From Lachancea dasiensis (Eukaryota > Ascomycota > Saccharomycetes > Saccharomycetales > Saccharomycetaceae), in the NCBI GenBank assembly GCA_900074725.1, contig LT598458.1, forward strand, positions 1,116,001 to 1,180,000: a DNA stretch of 64,000 nucleotides, given 5' to 3'. Every line of letters starts with the position of its first letter. Within the stretch, counting starts at the first letter, position 1. Positions 9,770 to 20,149 of this stretch are shown here, piece after piece. The notes beneath the pieces were generated by a model that worked only from the letters and a program-made list of their open reading frames with translations, did no database searches and had not been told where the DNA came from. A program made the translations under genes and the position numbers.

Positions 9770-10904
9770 TTTTGTTAAGTAGGAGGATTCTCAGCTAGTA
9801 CCTATAGCCTTAGTCAATGCATGTGATATATGGTCGGTCACCACCACTCTTCAATTTAGAGAATATAAACAACTGAGTTGACTATACTGATGAAATTCGT
9901 CGGTTTTCATTATTGAACTGCTTTCTTCGGTATGATGTCTCCAATTTGCCCTGATCGACTCGTCTCTTTTTATTTATTTCCCGACAACATAAAACTGTCG
10001 AGGAATGTCATATTGAAGTGCGAGCTACAAGTTATGACCTCCAATAATTTAGACTGACTCGTGATATCTTATGAGTACTTCATCAATACATAAATTTTCA
10101 AGGTAGTTCCTGGATCATGACCTGCCATTGTCATTTTTCTATTAGGTTCACGAAAATCTGGCTTAATATATACATACAACTTGCAGACCAAACTACGTTT
10201 ACTTCCTCTCGCACGTAGTGATTTTTCTGATCTGTTCGAACTTTGCCTCAAGGCTAAATCTTAAATTGTCCTAATTCTCCTTAAAACACCTTCTGCAACG
10301 AATGACTTACCTTTATTGTCACCTCGGGATCCTATATCAATAACACTATGAGCTTAAACCTGAATCATAGGCCTTAATTTTATGATACACGACGTATGGT
10401 TCCCTTCGTGATCAATGGGATTATGAATACTCTCCATTTTGGTGACGTACAGCTGGTATTTATACAGAATTCTGGTGAAAGTGGACTGGATTTCGGAAAA
10501 GACTGGATTTAGACAGTGCTATTGGCTGGCTAGGCCATTCCCGTGTAATAACTGTTTCTCCAGATCCAAATGCGGATTGTTCGCCTTGAACAATTTTGTA
10601 TCAACAGAGTATCATGTCACTCTGTATTATTATGACACTTTGTCGATTTTGCCAGTGATGCAACCCGACTCTTTTTTCAAGCAGCATTGAATTACTCTCA
10701 TCCAGTGGTTCTAACATTGCTAGATGAACGATAGGTTACAGATTTTAATCTGATGCTAAAGTTTTTTTATTCACTGTTTATCTCATAAGCGAATCTGTTC
10801 ACATTTTGAGTTTCTTACACGTTACAGAACCTAATGGTATGCAATCGTCGGAAAACATATAATCTGTCGAACTACTGTTGTCAAGATATAGCCACCACTG
10901 AACA
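9770..10904. other. tRNA-Asp to small-ORF intergenic region
   Basis: AT-rich spacer of about 1.1 kb upstream (in tRNA orientation) of tRNA-Asp. The 83-codon frame at 10439-10690 has no recognisable similarity. I looked for LTR ends near the tRNA gene and saw none. A TTTTCCGAAA-like string near 10490 (reverse strand) lacks the rest of a centromere. Confidence 0.4.
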
Positions 10905-11054
10905 ATGAGCAATCTCAAAAGTGACCTCCAAAAGAAACCACATGCACCATTTACTCCCTTGCATCTAGTGGACTTCTGCGAGCTGACTCACTCAACTGAT
11001 GACACGGTTGTCGCAGCTCCCCTTCCCAAAAAACAGGCCAAAATTGAACTTTAA
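10905..11054 (+). CDS. Possible 49-residue small protein (YHR086W-A position)
   Basis: An ATG preceded by the good context GAACA opens a 49-codon frame, starting MSNLKSDLQKKPHAPFTPLH and ending in the basic PLPKKQAKIEL. The composition is ordinary and not repeat-like. It lies between NAM8 and SWR1/RTC3, where S. cerevisiae has the small gene YHR086W-A. I do not remember that protein's sequence well enough to claim orthology. A longer 132-codon frame (10999-11397) overlaps it in another frame and looks less protein-like. No function is assigned. Confidence 0.35.
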   Translation: MSNLKSDLQKKPHAPFTPLHLVDFCELTHSTDDTVVAAPLPKKQAKIEL

Positions 11055-11452
11055 GCATTCCTGCTGGATCATTCAAATTGGTCGGCACTCTGATAAAGGA
11101 TGTGAATCTAAACCTCCATCATCGCTTTATTCTAATCCTCTGGCATCCATCATCCACGCCAGTTTCACATCCCACGATACGAAATGTTACTGGATTAAAA
11201 ATTTTTGGCGATCAACGTATAATAAACTTTCGTCGCCACCTTTAAATTTGGAACTCCCCCAACCCGGAGAACATCCACTTAATCAGGACAAAAGTGGTAT
11301 TAAATTTAGCGCTAGCGACCTAAAGACCGCGAATCCAGTAAAATCTCAACAGGAGATTTGCTACAGTGGAAGTGTTTCAGAACCAAAGCTGTTCTAAATG
11401 CCTTAAAAGCGTCGTTTTGTAGATTATTTTTCGCTAACCAAAACATTCAACA
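11055..11452. other. SWR1 upstream region
   Basis: This holds the SWR1 promoter side and most of a 132-codon frame (10999-11397) that I consider spurious: it has no recognisable domain and biased composition. No clear regulatory motif is recognised. Confidence 0.35.
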
Positions 11453-14400
11453 ATGACAGGAGTTGACGACAATGAAGAACACATCGCGGAATTGAAGTTC
11501 AAATACGACCTCCTGATAAATGAACTATACCATTTGAAGGAATACACGTCGCTGGTTGAATACGACCCGTGTTTCCGAAATGCGTCAGAGAGTTTTGAGC
11601 ATTTTGTCCAGTCCAGCAACTTGGCGCTTCTGAAAAGCGATCCCCAGGATGCAGCGGAAGACGGAAATGCGGCACGCAGAGTACGAAGGCGCCAGACCAG
11701 AAGCGAGCCACCGATTTCTGCGAGCGCCAGTTTCGATCCGGATGTCGAATTTCTTGTGAACGAACGATACAACGAGTTAGAGAGCCGTATGGAGAATAAG
11801 CCCTACAAGCGCCAGCGGCTGATGAAGAGGGAACCGGAGGTCCCTAAAAAACAGAAACTAGACATAAAGGCTGTGCCTAGCGAGAGCAAATCCACAGTCA
11901 AAAAGGAGGATGCCGAGGGCGTTGCTCCATCCAAGCCAAGTCAAGAACTTTCAAACCTAAAAATTATGGACGATCCGGCCTGTGACAGTTCGTTCTATTC
12001 AAGTTCTTCTTCTGAGGACGAATGGGATGCGAGAACGAAAAAGAGAAAACTACCGCGGATCAAAATCACTGTAAATCCACCCAAACAAACTGTTACGAAC
12101 CCGTTACATGTATCACAACCTCAATTCAAAACGTTGGGTGATTTTTTGGCGTCTTTTAGGGCACTAGATGAGGATATGTCAGTGGAAGAATATAGAGATT
12201 TTGTTCAAGGACAGAAATCCTTGGCTTCAAAGATTAAAAAAGGCTTGGAAAGGGGTGTGCTGCGATATGACTACGATACAGATTCCATTCACGCAATAAC
12301 TTTGAAAGATGCTGCTGGGGTACAGACACACAAACCTGAACCTATAACGTACCTTTACAAGGAACAGCAACAATACACATTTCAGGATCACCTCATTAAT
12401 CATGGTGTGTTTATGACCAGGCTTTTCCAAGAAAGCCGTAAGGCCAGAATCGCAAATACACGTAAAATTACTCAAATGATCGAGCAACATTTCAGACATA
12501 TAGCAGGCGCCGAGGAACGTCGGCAAAAAGAAGAGGAGAGGCGGCTTAAGACTTTGGCTCGTACTGCTGTCCAAGCTGTCAAAAGGAGATGGGTTGTTGC
12601 TGAAAAGGCTTACAGAGTTCTTAAAAAAGATGAAGAGGATCAGCTTAAGAAAATTCAGGGTAAGGAACATTTGAGTAAAATGCTTGAACAGAGCACTCAG
12701 CTTCTTGGAGCGCAGCTTAAGCGTTTCACACAGAATGAGGAAGACGAAGAGCAAAGTGACACCAATGCGTCTGCTACCATAAGCGACGTCAATGACAGCA
12801 TCAGTGAGAGCGACAACGAATCTCTCACCTCCTCGGACGAGGAAGATCCTTCGGCGGAAATAGGGGACGACGGCAATGACGCCAAGCTTTCTCTCGAACA
12901 GCTAAGGGCGAAGTATGCTCATTTGAAAGATGTGCCAGGCGACGACAATGAGTCTGATAGTTCTTTCACGAAACAAGCTACTAACGGTGGAGCTGATACT
13001 TCTGATTCTTACCATGAAGAAGAGCTGTCCGAGAAAGAAAAAAATGAGTTGGAAAAAGCACAGCAAGACACATCCTTGAAGATACTTGATGAAAATGATA
13101 GTGATGTCTCTGGACCGGAATCAGATACGTCAATGACTTCTGGTTTGGATGAGAGTGGTGACGAGGAAGCAGACATGGATGATCAGAAGCAGGGTGGGCT
13201 AATTTCTCTGTTTAACGAGTTTTCGGATGGGGAGTCAGACGGCGAACCTGACTTTGCCTCTCCTGACGAAAATGAAAGCGGTCATCCGGAAAGTGAGACG
13301 ATGTCAGAGCTTGAACCTGAAGAAAGCTCGAGTGCCGAAAGCGAACCCGCGTTGAATAATCAAGTATCTGAAGAGAGAACTACAGAAAAGGGTGAGATAA
13401 TGAGTGATCCTTTGGCCGTTGTAGATGTTCCAGTTCCTTCACTATTACGCGGAAATCTCAGAATTTATCAAAAACAAGGGCTAAACTGGCTAGCGTCTTT
13501 GTACAATAACAAGACTAACGGCATCCTTGCTGACGAAATGGGGCTGGGGAAAACAATTCAGACTATATCTCTGCTGGCTTACTTAGCATGTGAAAAAGAG
13601 AATTGGGGCCCTCACCTTATCGTTGTTCCGACTTCTGTCCTGCTTAATTGGGAGATGGAGTTGAAGCGATTTGCTCCCGGCTTTAAAGTTTTGACTTATT
13701 ATGGCTCGCCACAACAGCGAAAGGAGAAGAGAAAAGGGTGGAACAGGCCTGACGCATTCCATATATGCATAACGTCGTATCAATTGGTGGTGCACGACCA
13801 ACATTCATTCAAAAGAAAAAAATGGCAGTATATGATATTAGATGAGGCCCATAACATCAAGAACTTTAGATCTACACGTTGGCAAGCTCTCCTCAATTTT
13901 AACACAGAGCGTCGGTTATTGCTCACTGGTACACCGTTGCAGAACAACTTGGCTGAGCTATGGTCTTTGTTGTACTTCCTCATGCCCCAAACGGCTGTGG
14001 GAAACAATGGAGGGATACAAGGATTTGCGGATTTAGAAGCGTTTCAGCAGTGGTTTGGAAGGCCAGTAGACAAGATTATTCAAACTGGAGAAGGTTACCA
14101 ACAGGACTCAGAAACCAAAAAAACTGTTGATAAACTGCATCAGGTCCTGCGTCCATATTTATTAAGAAGGTTAAAGGCTGATGTGGAAAAACAGATGCCG
14201 GCCAAGCACGAGCACGTTGTCTACTGCAGACTATCCAAGAGACAGAGGTTTCTCTACGATGATTTCATGTCGCGGGCCCAAACTAAAGAAACACTGTCTA
14301 GTGGGAATTTTATGTCGATCATCAACTGCCTGATGCAATTGAGAAAGGTGTGCAACCATCCCGACTTATTCGAGGTCAGACCCATTTTGACATCATTTTG

Positions 14401-15898
14401 CATGGATAAAAGCGTTTCGCATGATTATGGAACCATTAACAATTTTGTCACAAAAAGACTGCGAATGAAGGACACTAGTAACATAAATGTTAACACACTG
14501 AATTTGAATTTTTCGTCAAATGATTCGGGTTTAACAACCTATCATGCCGCAAGTATACGTAACAGTCAGTGTATTCGACACTTTACCGAAGAGGTGGCAA
14601 AATTACGCGAAAGGGCCGAACAACAATCGAATACAGAACTTCAAGGGTCTCCATTCAACTTCCAAGACATCAATCAGTTTTATCAGGGCTATGCAGCGAA
14701 AAAGACTGAAGACATGGTTAGCCGTCTGCAGTACCTGGGGTATATAAACGGTCTGAGGTGTGCCAAACGTCCTGTTTATGGTGCCAATTTGATAAAAGCG
14801 TTGAGCATAGCAAGCTCTGAAAGGGATGGATGCGTTGAGGAGCTGTTGAAACCATTGCAAACGAAAATTCTGGATAATGATGCGACAATCGAAAAATTTG
14901 CGGTAGTGACTCCCAACGCCGTGACGCTCGACGCCCGCAACTTGGCTTTGGGATTGAATGCAGACAGTTTACTGCCTCCAACTGCTAAAATGAGCATGCA
15001 GCTGGCTCTAAGGAACACCACCAATCCTCTGCACAAGCTTCAAACGAAACTTGCAATCGCGTTTCCGGATAAGTCCCTATTGCAGTACGACTGCGGCAAG
15101 CTACAGAAGCTGGCCACGCTGCTGCGGGACCTCAAGGATGGTGGCCATCGGGCTTTGATTTTCACTCAAATGACCAAGGTACTGGATATCTTGGAGCAGT
15201 TTCTGAACTACCACGGGTACCTGTACATGAGGCTGGACGGTGCCACGAAGATCGAGGATCGGCAAGTTCTGACGGAACGATTCAACACCGACACCAGGAT
15301 TACGGCCTTCATCCTTTCCAGTCGGTCAGGCGGGCTGGGCATCAACTTAACCGGCGCCGACACTGTTATTTTCTACGACTCCGACTGGAACCCCGCCATG
15401 GACAAGCAATGCCAGGACCGGTGCCACAGAATTGGGCAGACCAGGGACGTGCATATCTATCGCTTCGTGAGCGACCATACCATCGAAAGCAACATTCTCA
15501 AAAAGGCCAACCAGAAGAGGCACCTGGACAACGTTGTCATCCAGCGCGGTGACTTCACCACCGACTACTTCACCAAGCTGTCTGTCAAGGACCTGGTCGG
15601 CGCTGACCTAAGCGAACTTCCCGTCAGTGACAAACCACTATTGATGGACGAGGACGTCGCCACGAAGGATCCGCGCCGCTTGGAGCGCCTGTTGGCCCAG
15701 GCCGAAGATGCCGACGATGTCAAGGCCGCAAAATCTGCCATGAGGGAAGTAGAGGTCGACAACGAGGATTTCCAGGAAGTCCGATCCGCCGTGGAGAAAG
15801 ACGACGGGGCCGCCGACGGCGAGGACGAATACGAGGGCACCAACCACGTCGAGGAGTACATGATCCGCTTCATTGCGAACGGGTGCTACTACGACTGA
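11453..15898 (+). CDS. SWR1: Swr1, catalytic ATPase of the SWR1 H2A.Z-exchange complex
   Basis: The 1481-residue protein matches YDR334W/Swr1 (1514 aa), the Snf2-family INO80-class ATPase that replaces H2A-H2B with Htz1-H2B in promoter nucleosomes. An HSA domain at about 305-410 (DHLINHGVFMTRLF onward) recruits actin/Arp4. Long acidic stretches (about 420-660) match the H2A.Z-H2B-binding region. The N lobe holds ADEMGLGKTIQT (about 690-702) and LDEAHNIKN (about 795). A large insertion (about 970-1215), the platform for Rvb1/Rvb2, splits it from the C lobe (ALIFTQMTKVLDIL, about 1230; QCQDRCHRIGQT, about 1320). The family's hallmark split ATPase is therefore complete. Its left neighbour in S. 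cerevisiae, RQC1, is 6.5 kb away here. Confidence 0.97.
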   Translation: MTGVDDNEEHIAELKFKYDLLINELYHLKEYTSLVEYDPCFRNASESFEHFVQSSNLALLKSDPQDAAEDGNAARRVRRRQTRSEPPISASASFDPDVEFLVNERYNELESRMENKPYKRQRLMKREPEVPKKQKLDIKAVPSESKSTVKKEDAEGVAPSKPSQELSNLKIMDDPACDSSFYSSSSSEDEWDARTKKRKLPRIKITVNPPKQTVTNPLHVSQPQFKTLGDFLASFRALDEDMSVEEYRDFVQGQKSLASKIKKGLERGVLRYDYDTDSIHAITLKDAAGVQTHKPEPITYLYKEQQQYTFQDHLINHGVFMTRLFQESRKARIANTRKITQMIEQHFRHIAGAEERRQKEEERRLKTLARTAVQAVKRRWVVAEKAYRVLKKDEEDQLKKIQGKEHLSKMLEQSTQLLGAQLKRFTQNEEDEEQSDTNASATISDVNDSISESDNESLTSSDEEDPSAEIGDDGNDAKLSLEQLRAKYAHLKDVPGDDNESDSSFTKQATNGGADTSDSYHEEELSEKEKNELEKAQQDTSLKILDENDSDVSGPESDTSMTSGLDESGDEEADMDDQKQGGLISLFNEFSDGESDGEPDFASPDENESGHPESETMSELEPEESSSAESEPALNNQVSEERTTEKGEIMSDPLAVVDVPVPSLLRGNLRIYQKQGLNWLASLYNNKTNGILADEMGLGKTIQTISLLAYLACEKENWGPHLIVVPTSVLLNWEMELKRFAPGFKVLTYYGSPQQRKEKRKGWNRPDAFHICITSYQLVVHDQHSFKRKKWQYMILDEAHNIKNFRSTRWQALLNFNTERRLLLTGTPLQNNLAELWSLLYFLMPQTAVGNNGGIQGFADLEAFQQWFGRPVDKIIQTGEGYQQDSETKKTVDKLHQVLRPYLLRRLKADVEKQMPAKHEHVVYCRLSKRQRFLYDDFMSRAQTKETLSSGNFMSIINCLMQLRKVCNHPDLFEVRPILTSFCMDKSVSHDYGTINNFVTKRLRMKDTSNINVNTLNLNFSSNDSGLTTYHAASIRNSQCIRHFTEEVAKLRERAEQQSNTELQGSPFNFQDINQFYQGYAAKKTEDMVSRLQYLGYINGLRCAKRPVYGANLIKALSIASSERDGCVEELLKPLQTKILDNDATIEKFAVVTPNAVTLDARNLALGLNADSLLPPTAKMSMQLALRNTTNPLHKLQTKLAIAFPDKSLLQYDCGKLQKLATLLRDLKDGGHRALIFTQMTKVLDILEQFLNYHGYLYMRLDGATKIEDRQVLTERFNTDTRITAFILSSRSGGLGINLTGADTVIFYDSDWNPAMDKQCQDRCHRIGQTRDVHIYRFVSDHTIESNILKKANQKRHLDNVVIQRGDFTTDYFTKLSVKDLVGADLSELPVSDKPLLMDEDVATKDPRRLERLLAQAEDADDVKAAKSAMREVEVDNEDFQEVRSAVEKDDGAADGEDEYEGTNHVEEYMIRFIANGCYYD

Positions 15899-16538
15899 GC
15901 CCACACTTAGCGAGCTGTATAACGACTGTAATGACTATAAGACCATTGTAACCACACCCAGCCACCCACCCACCCACCACCCACACACCACACACGTGAC
16001 ACAAACGGCATGCGCTACCCGGACTCGAGGTCACGCTTTCCGCTTTCCGTTTTTGTTTTTTTTTTTTCGCCCGGCTCGCCAAATCCTTCGCGCCACGTAA
16101 TTTTTTCCCGGTTTTTTGTGGGCTTCGGTTTTGCTAAAGGGCCAAACGTAACAAGTCTCGTACGTAAAGAAGCCCTATGTCTTTTGCCTAGTGGTGAGAG
16201 CACTGACGGTAGTCAATTGCTGTGCGGAAGTCAGGGACAGCGTGAGGTTTCGTAATAGGAAGGCGGTGTCCCATGGGAACTGGAGGGCATTATTGGGTTC
16301 AGCAGGGCACCAAGGCTCCACAGGCTTCCAAGAAGGTTTAACGTTCGCAAAGTGGACTTTTCGCAATCGCAACGGTTTTACGCTAGTTAGGGTGGTCTTG
16401 AAAGGTATAAAAGCAGTATATTCGACAGTGAGTAAGAAACTGTTGTTAGTAGGTCTTGTTTTATATCCACATCGAACAAAGTTTAATCACCACTGTTCTC
16501 TCTACTGAAAATAATATCACACACAACACCAAGAAAAA
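15899..16538. other. SWR1-RTC3 intergenic region
   Basis: RTC3 promoter side. A C-rich CCCAC repeat patch (about 15955-15990) and a T-rich tract (16048-16070) follow SWR1. A TATAAAAG box lies at about 16407, some 130 bp upstream of the RTC3 ATG, as expected for a highly inducible gene. Short frames here have no similarity that I recognise. Confidence 0.45.
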
Positions 16539-16847
16539 ATGGCTCCAGTTAAGTACTTCTACAAAGGTCAAGAAACCGACTTTGTTGTTTTCGTTGAATC
16601 TCAGGAATTGGCTGAACAATATGTGCAAGAACCAACGATGGGCAAGCTAACCGAGGCGGTCGGCGTGTTCAAGATCTTCACCAACCAACAAGGCGAAGGT
16701 GCCGAAGGTGAGCTTGGCGAGGCCTCCAAGGCCCAAGTGGAAAACGAGTTCGGCAAGAAAATCAAGGTTGAAGAGGCCATTGCCAAGATTTTGCAAGGAG
16801 GTTCTGTCAACGCCAAGGCCGACGTGAGACCCAAGGACGAGAAATAA
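16539..16847 (+). CDS. RTC3: Rtc3, SBDS-N-domain-like small protein
   Basis: The 102-residue protein matches YHR087W/Rtc3 (111 aa), a single-domain relative of the N-terminal domain of the Shwachman-Bodian-Diamond protein. It is linked in S. cerevisiae to RNA metabolism, telomere-capping suppression and stress induction. Family landmarks are KYFYKGQETDFVVFVES near the N-terminus and GAEGELGEASKAQVENEFG in the middle. The ATG sits in a strong AAAAAATGG context and codon use looks highly biased, in line with strong expression. It converges with the RhoGEF gene. Its place after SWR1 rather than after NAM8 reflects the interleaved ancestral order. Confidence 0.95.
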   Translation: MAPVKYFYKGQETDFVVFVESQELAEQYVQEPTMGKLTEAVGVFKIFTNQQGEGAEGELGEASKAQVENEFGKKIKVEEAIAKILQGGSVNAKADVRPKDEK

Positions 16848-17054
16848 GCGAGGCGAATTTGAATTTCGCATCTCAAAAGGCTGGTTAGCATTTTTCGACA
16901 GAAAGCAGGTGGCAGGCATTTCATCGCCACAAACTACATATATTAGCATGCTCAACATTTTAACGCGATAAGTAACGACCAATAGATATCAAAAATATTC
17001 ATTAGATGGTGGAAACGGTGGCTCGGTGGCCGCGACCGTTTTGGCCTCGGGAGA

Positions 17055-19250
17055 TCACCCAGCTGCCAAACTTTTTCTGGCGCGACGACGGGAAAAAACT
17101 CGTTTGATGGACCAGCGGGTGGCCCGGAACGTGGAGGCTCTCACGGGAGCGCTCTTTGGCTCGGTGGGCAGCAAGTTGTCGGAGGCTGCTCGAACAAGCA
17201 GCCCAGAACGGGCGGGCATAGTGTCAGGCGGAGAAGATGGGGTGTCGGTGTTTTTTTCGTGACGCACGTCGGCAGGGTCTGCATCTCCGGCGCTCAGCCG
17301 CTCGAGATGTGAGCTCCACACTTCGCCCATTCCTATTTCCACCTGTAGCCGTTTCCAGTTTGTGAACACAACGTTGTATGCCCAGGGATCCACCTCAATG
17401 CCGCAACCGACGCTACTTTTAGACGTCAGGGCCCGTTCCGGGGCCACAGCGGCCCCGCCGACGATGGTGCTCTTGCTACTGTCCGGCCTCACATCAGTCC
17501 AGCTCGAAGAAGGCCGTATAAACCTGGTTGAAGACGGGGAAATTTCCATCAGGGTGTCCCGAAATTCGACGTCAATTTTAGCCGTCTCACCATGGTAGCA
17601 TTGTCCTGCCCAGTTATTTACACGGCGCTTGAAAGACTTGGCACGATCGAATCTGCCCGATAAGCTTTCATTGTAGCTGATAAATGGTATCATATTGTCC
17701 GGAAAAGTGGTAGAGTCGCTGAAATGGAGCGTGCTCTCCAATGTTGACTGAGAAACACAGTCTCCTCTGAAGTTGCCATTTCGGCAGTCCCGCCTGTCAA
17801 CAGGAGGTCCTGTATCATTTGGATCATCGATGAACAGGGCTAGTTGGTGGCTCCAGCTTTGATACTCACTATTGTTTCTACAAAAGATCAGAAGCTCCCA
17901 CAGTTTGAAATCATAGTCAAATTGTATCTTGATCGTGTCCATGTAACGAGAGACCATCCCAATACCTTCAGTGGCCGTTCCTTCCTTGTGTTCCAGGTCA
18001 ACTAGCCTACAATTGGATAATCTTAGGGCAAACTTGACGGGCCACTCAAACGCTGGTGATCTGCCACTCAAAGCTGGAATTTCGGCAAACACCAAATATG
18101 CTCGGAATAAAAAGACCCCCAGCTGGTCACTCTCAATCTTAAACGTCCTTTTGGTTCGACTAAAATAACGACTTCTTCTGTAGGACCCCAATGTATACGA
18201 CGTCTCGTCCATCGATGGCCAAGCAACGGCTAAGCAGCCCTTCAAGTGACAAGGGCCCATGGCCTCAATTGGGATTCGCTCTTCTGGTAAATCGAATGCC
18301 AAGCGGTTCTGGATAAGTCTTAGAACAGCGCTTTTTGTGCCACCCGTATCTGGCTCATTAATATGTGCAAGGGCGTTGTATATCTCTTGGAGGTTGGTTT
18401 TGATACTCTTCACAAGTTTAAAACATTCAAGATCGTCCAGACGTTTCACGTCTGTGATGGAAGGGTTTTCGGTGAGCAATACAAGTGATTCTAGAAACAG
18501 CTTGTACTTTGAAATTCTATTGATAGGCATTTGTATCATAGCCCGGAAAGAAAAATCTCTCTTATAGCCTTGTTCTGAGGTTCTGGAGTAATATTTTGGC
18601 AAACATAACTCAATGCGGAACAAGACGGCAAATAACAGACGGTCCTGACTTTCCTGGCCCATGCTGGTCAATAAATGGCTTACCTGGTTGTAGTATTGAA
18701 CATATTTTCGATATGCCTCCACTTGTACTGCTTTTGTCGCCAACAGCTTAGAAACACACTCACAAAGCTCCAGGTGATCCCAAGATGTCAGTGACAGATC
18801 AGACCAGTTCAACTCTGTGGATTCGTCAAAGCGCTTAATGCTACCATCAACGAGGTTATTCAGCGAGTCGCGGAAAGCTTCATGTTGAGGGAGAAGGTGG
18901 GTAACGACGTTGTTCAACGATTCCATCGGGATGTAGTCGTTGATGGTCAACACGTCCAGGAAACAATTCTGCAGTATCTTAAGCATTTGCACATACTCAA
19001 TTTCTGATTCCAAAATCTCTTCTATCAGTCGCTGGCGCTTGTAATGCTCTGCAGCCACACTGATTGGAAACCCTGGAGGAGTATTGAGCGTCTTCTCGAT
19101 ATATTCCCTTATAAATTGGACCGGGCTAGTAACATTGGACCCCAGTGAATCAAGCTCCGTGCTCACCAAAGGTGCCAAAACCGGAGACTCAAGCATGGCT
19201 TGAAGGATCATGAAAGGAATACAAAGGAAGCACCGGGCTAGTAGGTTCAT
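17055..19250 (-). CDS. RhoGEF-type protein with DH and PH domains
   Basis: The protein (731 aa from ATG 19250; a later ATG at codon 19 would also work) has a Dbl-homology domain followed by a PH domain, the arrangement of guanine-nucleotide exchange factors for Rho GTPases. The DH domain (about 70-290) opens with LIEEILESEIEYVQMLKIL and contains the conserved late helix FRAMIQMPINRISKYKLFLE. The PH region (about 320-490) ends with NSEYQSWSHQLALFI, whose Trp is the usual PH C-terminal helix residue. The C-terminal 220 residues are polar and basic at the end (RRRARKS). It does not look like Cdc24, Rom1/2, Tus1, Bud3 or Fus2. The reading frame extends upstream to 19346 only through a GTG codon. 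It shares the 1.7-kb intergenic region with the divergent PDR5-like gene. Confidence 0.8.
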   Translation of the reverse strand: MNLLARCFLCIPFMILQAMLESPVLAPLVSTELDSLGSNVTSPVQFIREYIEKTLNTPPGFPISVAAEHYKRQRLIEEILESEIEYVQMLKILQNCFLDVLTINDYIPMESLNNVVTHLLPQHEAFRDSLNNLVDGSIKRFDESTELNWSDLSLTSWDHLELCECVSKLLATKAVQVEAYRKYVQYYNQVSHLLTSMGQESQDRLLFAVLFRIELCLPKYYSRTSEQGYKRDFSFRAMIQMPINRISKYKLFLESLVLLTENPSITDVKRLDDLECFKLVKSIKTNLQEIYNALAHINEPDTGGTKSAVLRLIQNRLAFDLPEERIPIEAMGPCHLKGCLAVAWPSMDETSYTLGSYRRSRYFSRTKRTFKIESDQLGVFLFRAYLVFAEIPALSGRSPAFEWPVKFALRLSNCRLVDLEHKEGTATEGIGMVSRYMDTIKIQFDYDFKLWELLIFCRNNSEYQSWSHQLALFIDDPNDTGPPVDRRDCRNGNFRGDCVSQSTLESTLHFSDSTTFPDNMIPFISYNESLSGRFDRAKSFKRRVNNWAGQCYHGETAKIDVEFRDTLMEISPSSTRFIRPSSSWTDVRPDSSKSTIVGGAAVAPERALTSKSSVGCGIEVDPWAYNVVFTNWKRLQVEIGMGEVWSSHLERLSAGDADPADVRHEKNTDTPSSPPDTMPARSGLLVRAASDNLLPTEPKSAPVRASTFRATRWSIKRVFSRRRARKSLAAG

Positions 19251-19935
19251 AGGTGCCGGAAATTGTCGTTTTGTGCTGCACAGGGATTTGAAATAACCGT
19301 GTACGACTGTGACGCTGACGCAACTCAGGCAATAATATGTCACCACCGAAATGTCACAAGTGCACTTTTAGGCAGGTGGTTAAGTATTTTCCGTCCTCCT
19401 ACGCTTGTGATGGGATTCTGGCGTCGGCGGTAAGAACCACCGTCAATGTATAAAGGGTCATTGGCCTAGCATGTTCACTTGTATCACACTAGCCACAATC
19501 TATGGTATGGTTCAACTGAGGTTTTGAGTCAGGATGTGGTTTTGAGTCGGGATGTGGTTTATTGGGTGTATTTGAGTGGCAGTCACTGTCAAGTGATGAT
19601 GGCAGTTCGCAGAGGGGCGTCGTACCGAGGAGCTGCGCACGCAAAGCATAAAGTTACCGTCACTTCGGTCAAAATGTTCATCAGGATAGCTTCAACACCC
19701 ACGGAGGAGCACTGTGCTTGACACCAACGGGCCCGGGCCCTCAGATGACCTATCGTGGTGCGACCTTCAATGGCTAGGTCGTGTCAAAAAATCACAAACA
19801 AACCAACCACCTACACCAGTGCAGGCCCAAAAGACGTCGCTCTGGAGCATATACCTTGGCGAGAATTCAACAAGGCAGGGCCATAGAGGCTCTTGTCTTT
19901 GCCCAAAAGTGGTTGTCCGGCTGTCCCATGTGTTA

Positions 19936-20098
19936 ATCACGTTTGAGATCGTAATCACGCTTGAGATCACATGACAACGGTTTCTGATCACACGACAATG
20001 TCTCACGATCACGTGAGTATTCTTACATGTGATAATCACGTTCCTGATCACGAGGGCCGCTTTGTGCAGGTCCATGTGACAATCACACTTGTGATCAC
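19936..20098 (+). repeat. Array of nine ATCAC motifs (E-box-like, imperfect)
   Basis: ATCAC occurs at 19936, 19954, 19966, 19987, 20008, 20035, 20047, 20082 and 20094, always on the plus strand. It is usually embedded in GATCACRYG or TAATCACG. Spacings are 18, 12, 21, 21, 27, 12, 35 and 12 bp. One copy is the exact Cbf1-type palindrome TCACGTGA (20009-20016), two are GATCACATGAC, and a CCACGTGG follows at about 20116. The density is far above random expectation for 163 bp. Confidence 0.8.
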
Positions 20099-20149
20099 AT
20101 GACAGTGGTGCCTGGCCACGTGGGTTGTTTCGAATGTGTTTCCGGTTTC

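Noticed and set aside
9770-10560. Point centromere near tRNA-Asp (CDEI-like CATGTGAT at about 9819, CCGAAA string at about 10490)
   Set aside because: There is no AT-rich CDEII of suitable length between them and the CDEIII flank does not match; spacing is wrong.
10999-11397. 132-codon plus-strand frame before SWR1
   Set aside because: Composition (Ser, Pro, Asn, Lys) and lack of any domain suggest chance; it overlaps the better 49-codon frame in another register.
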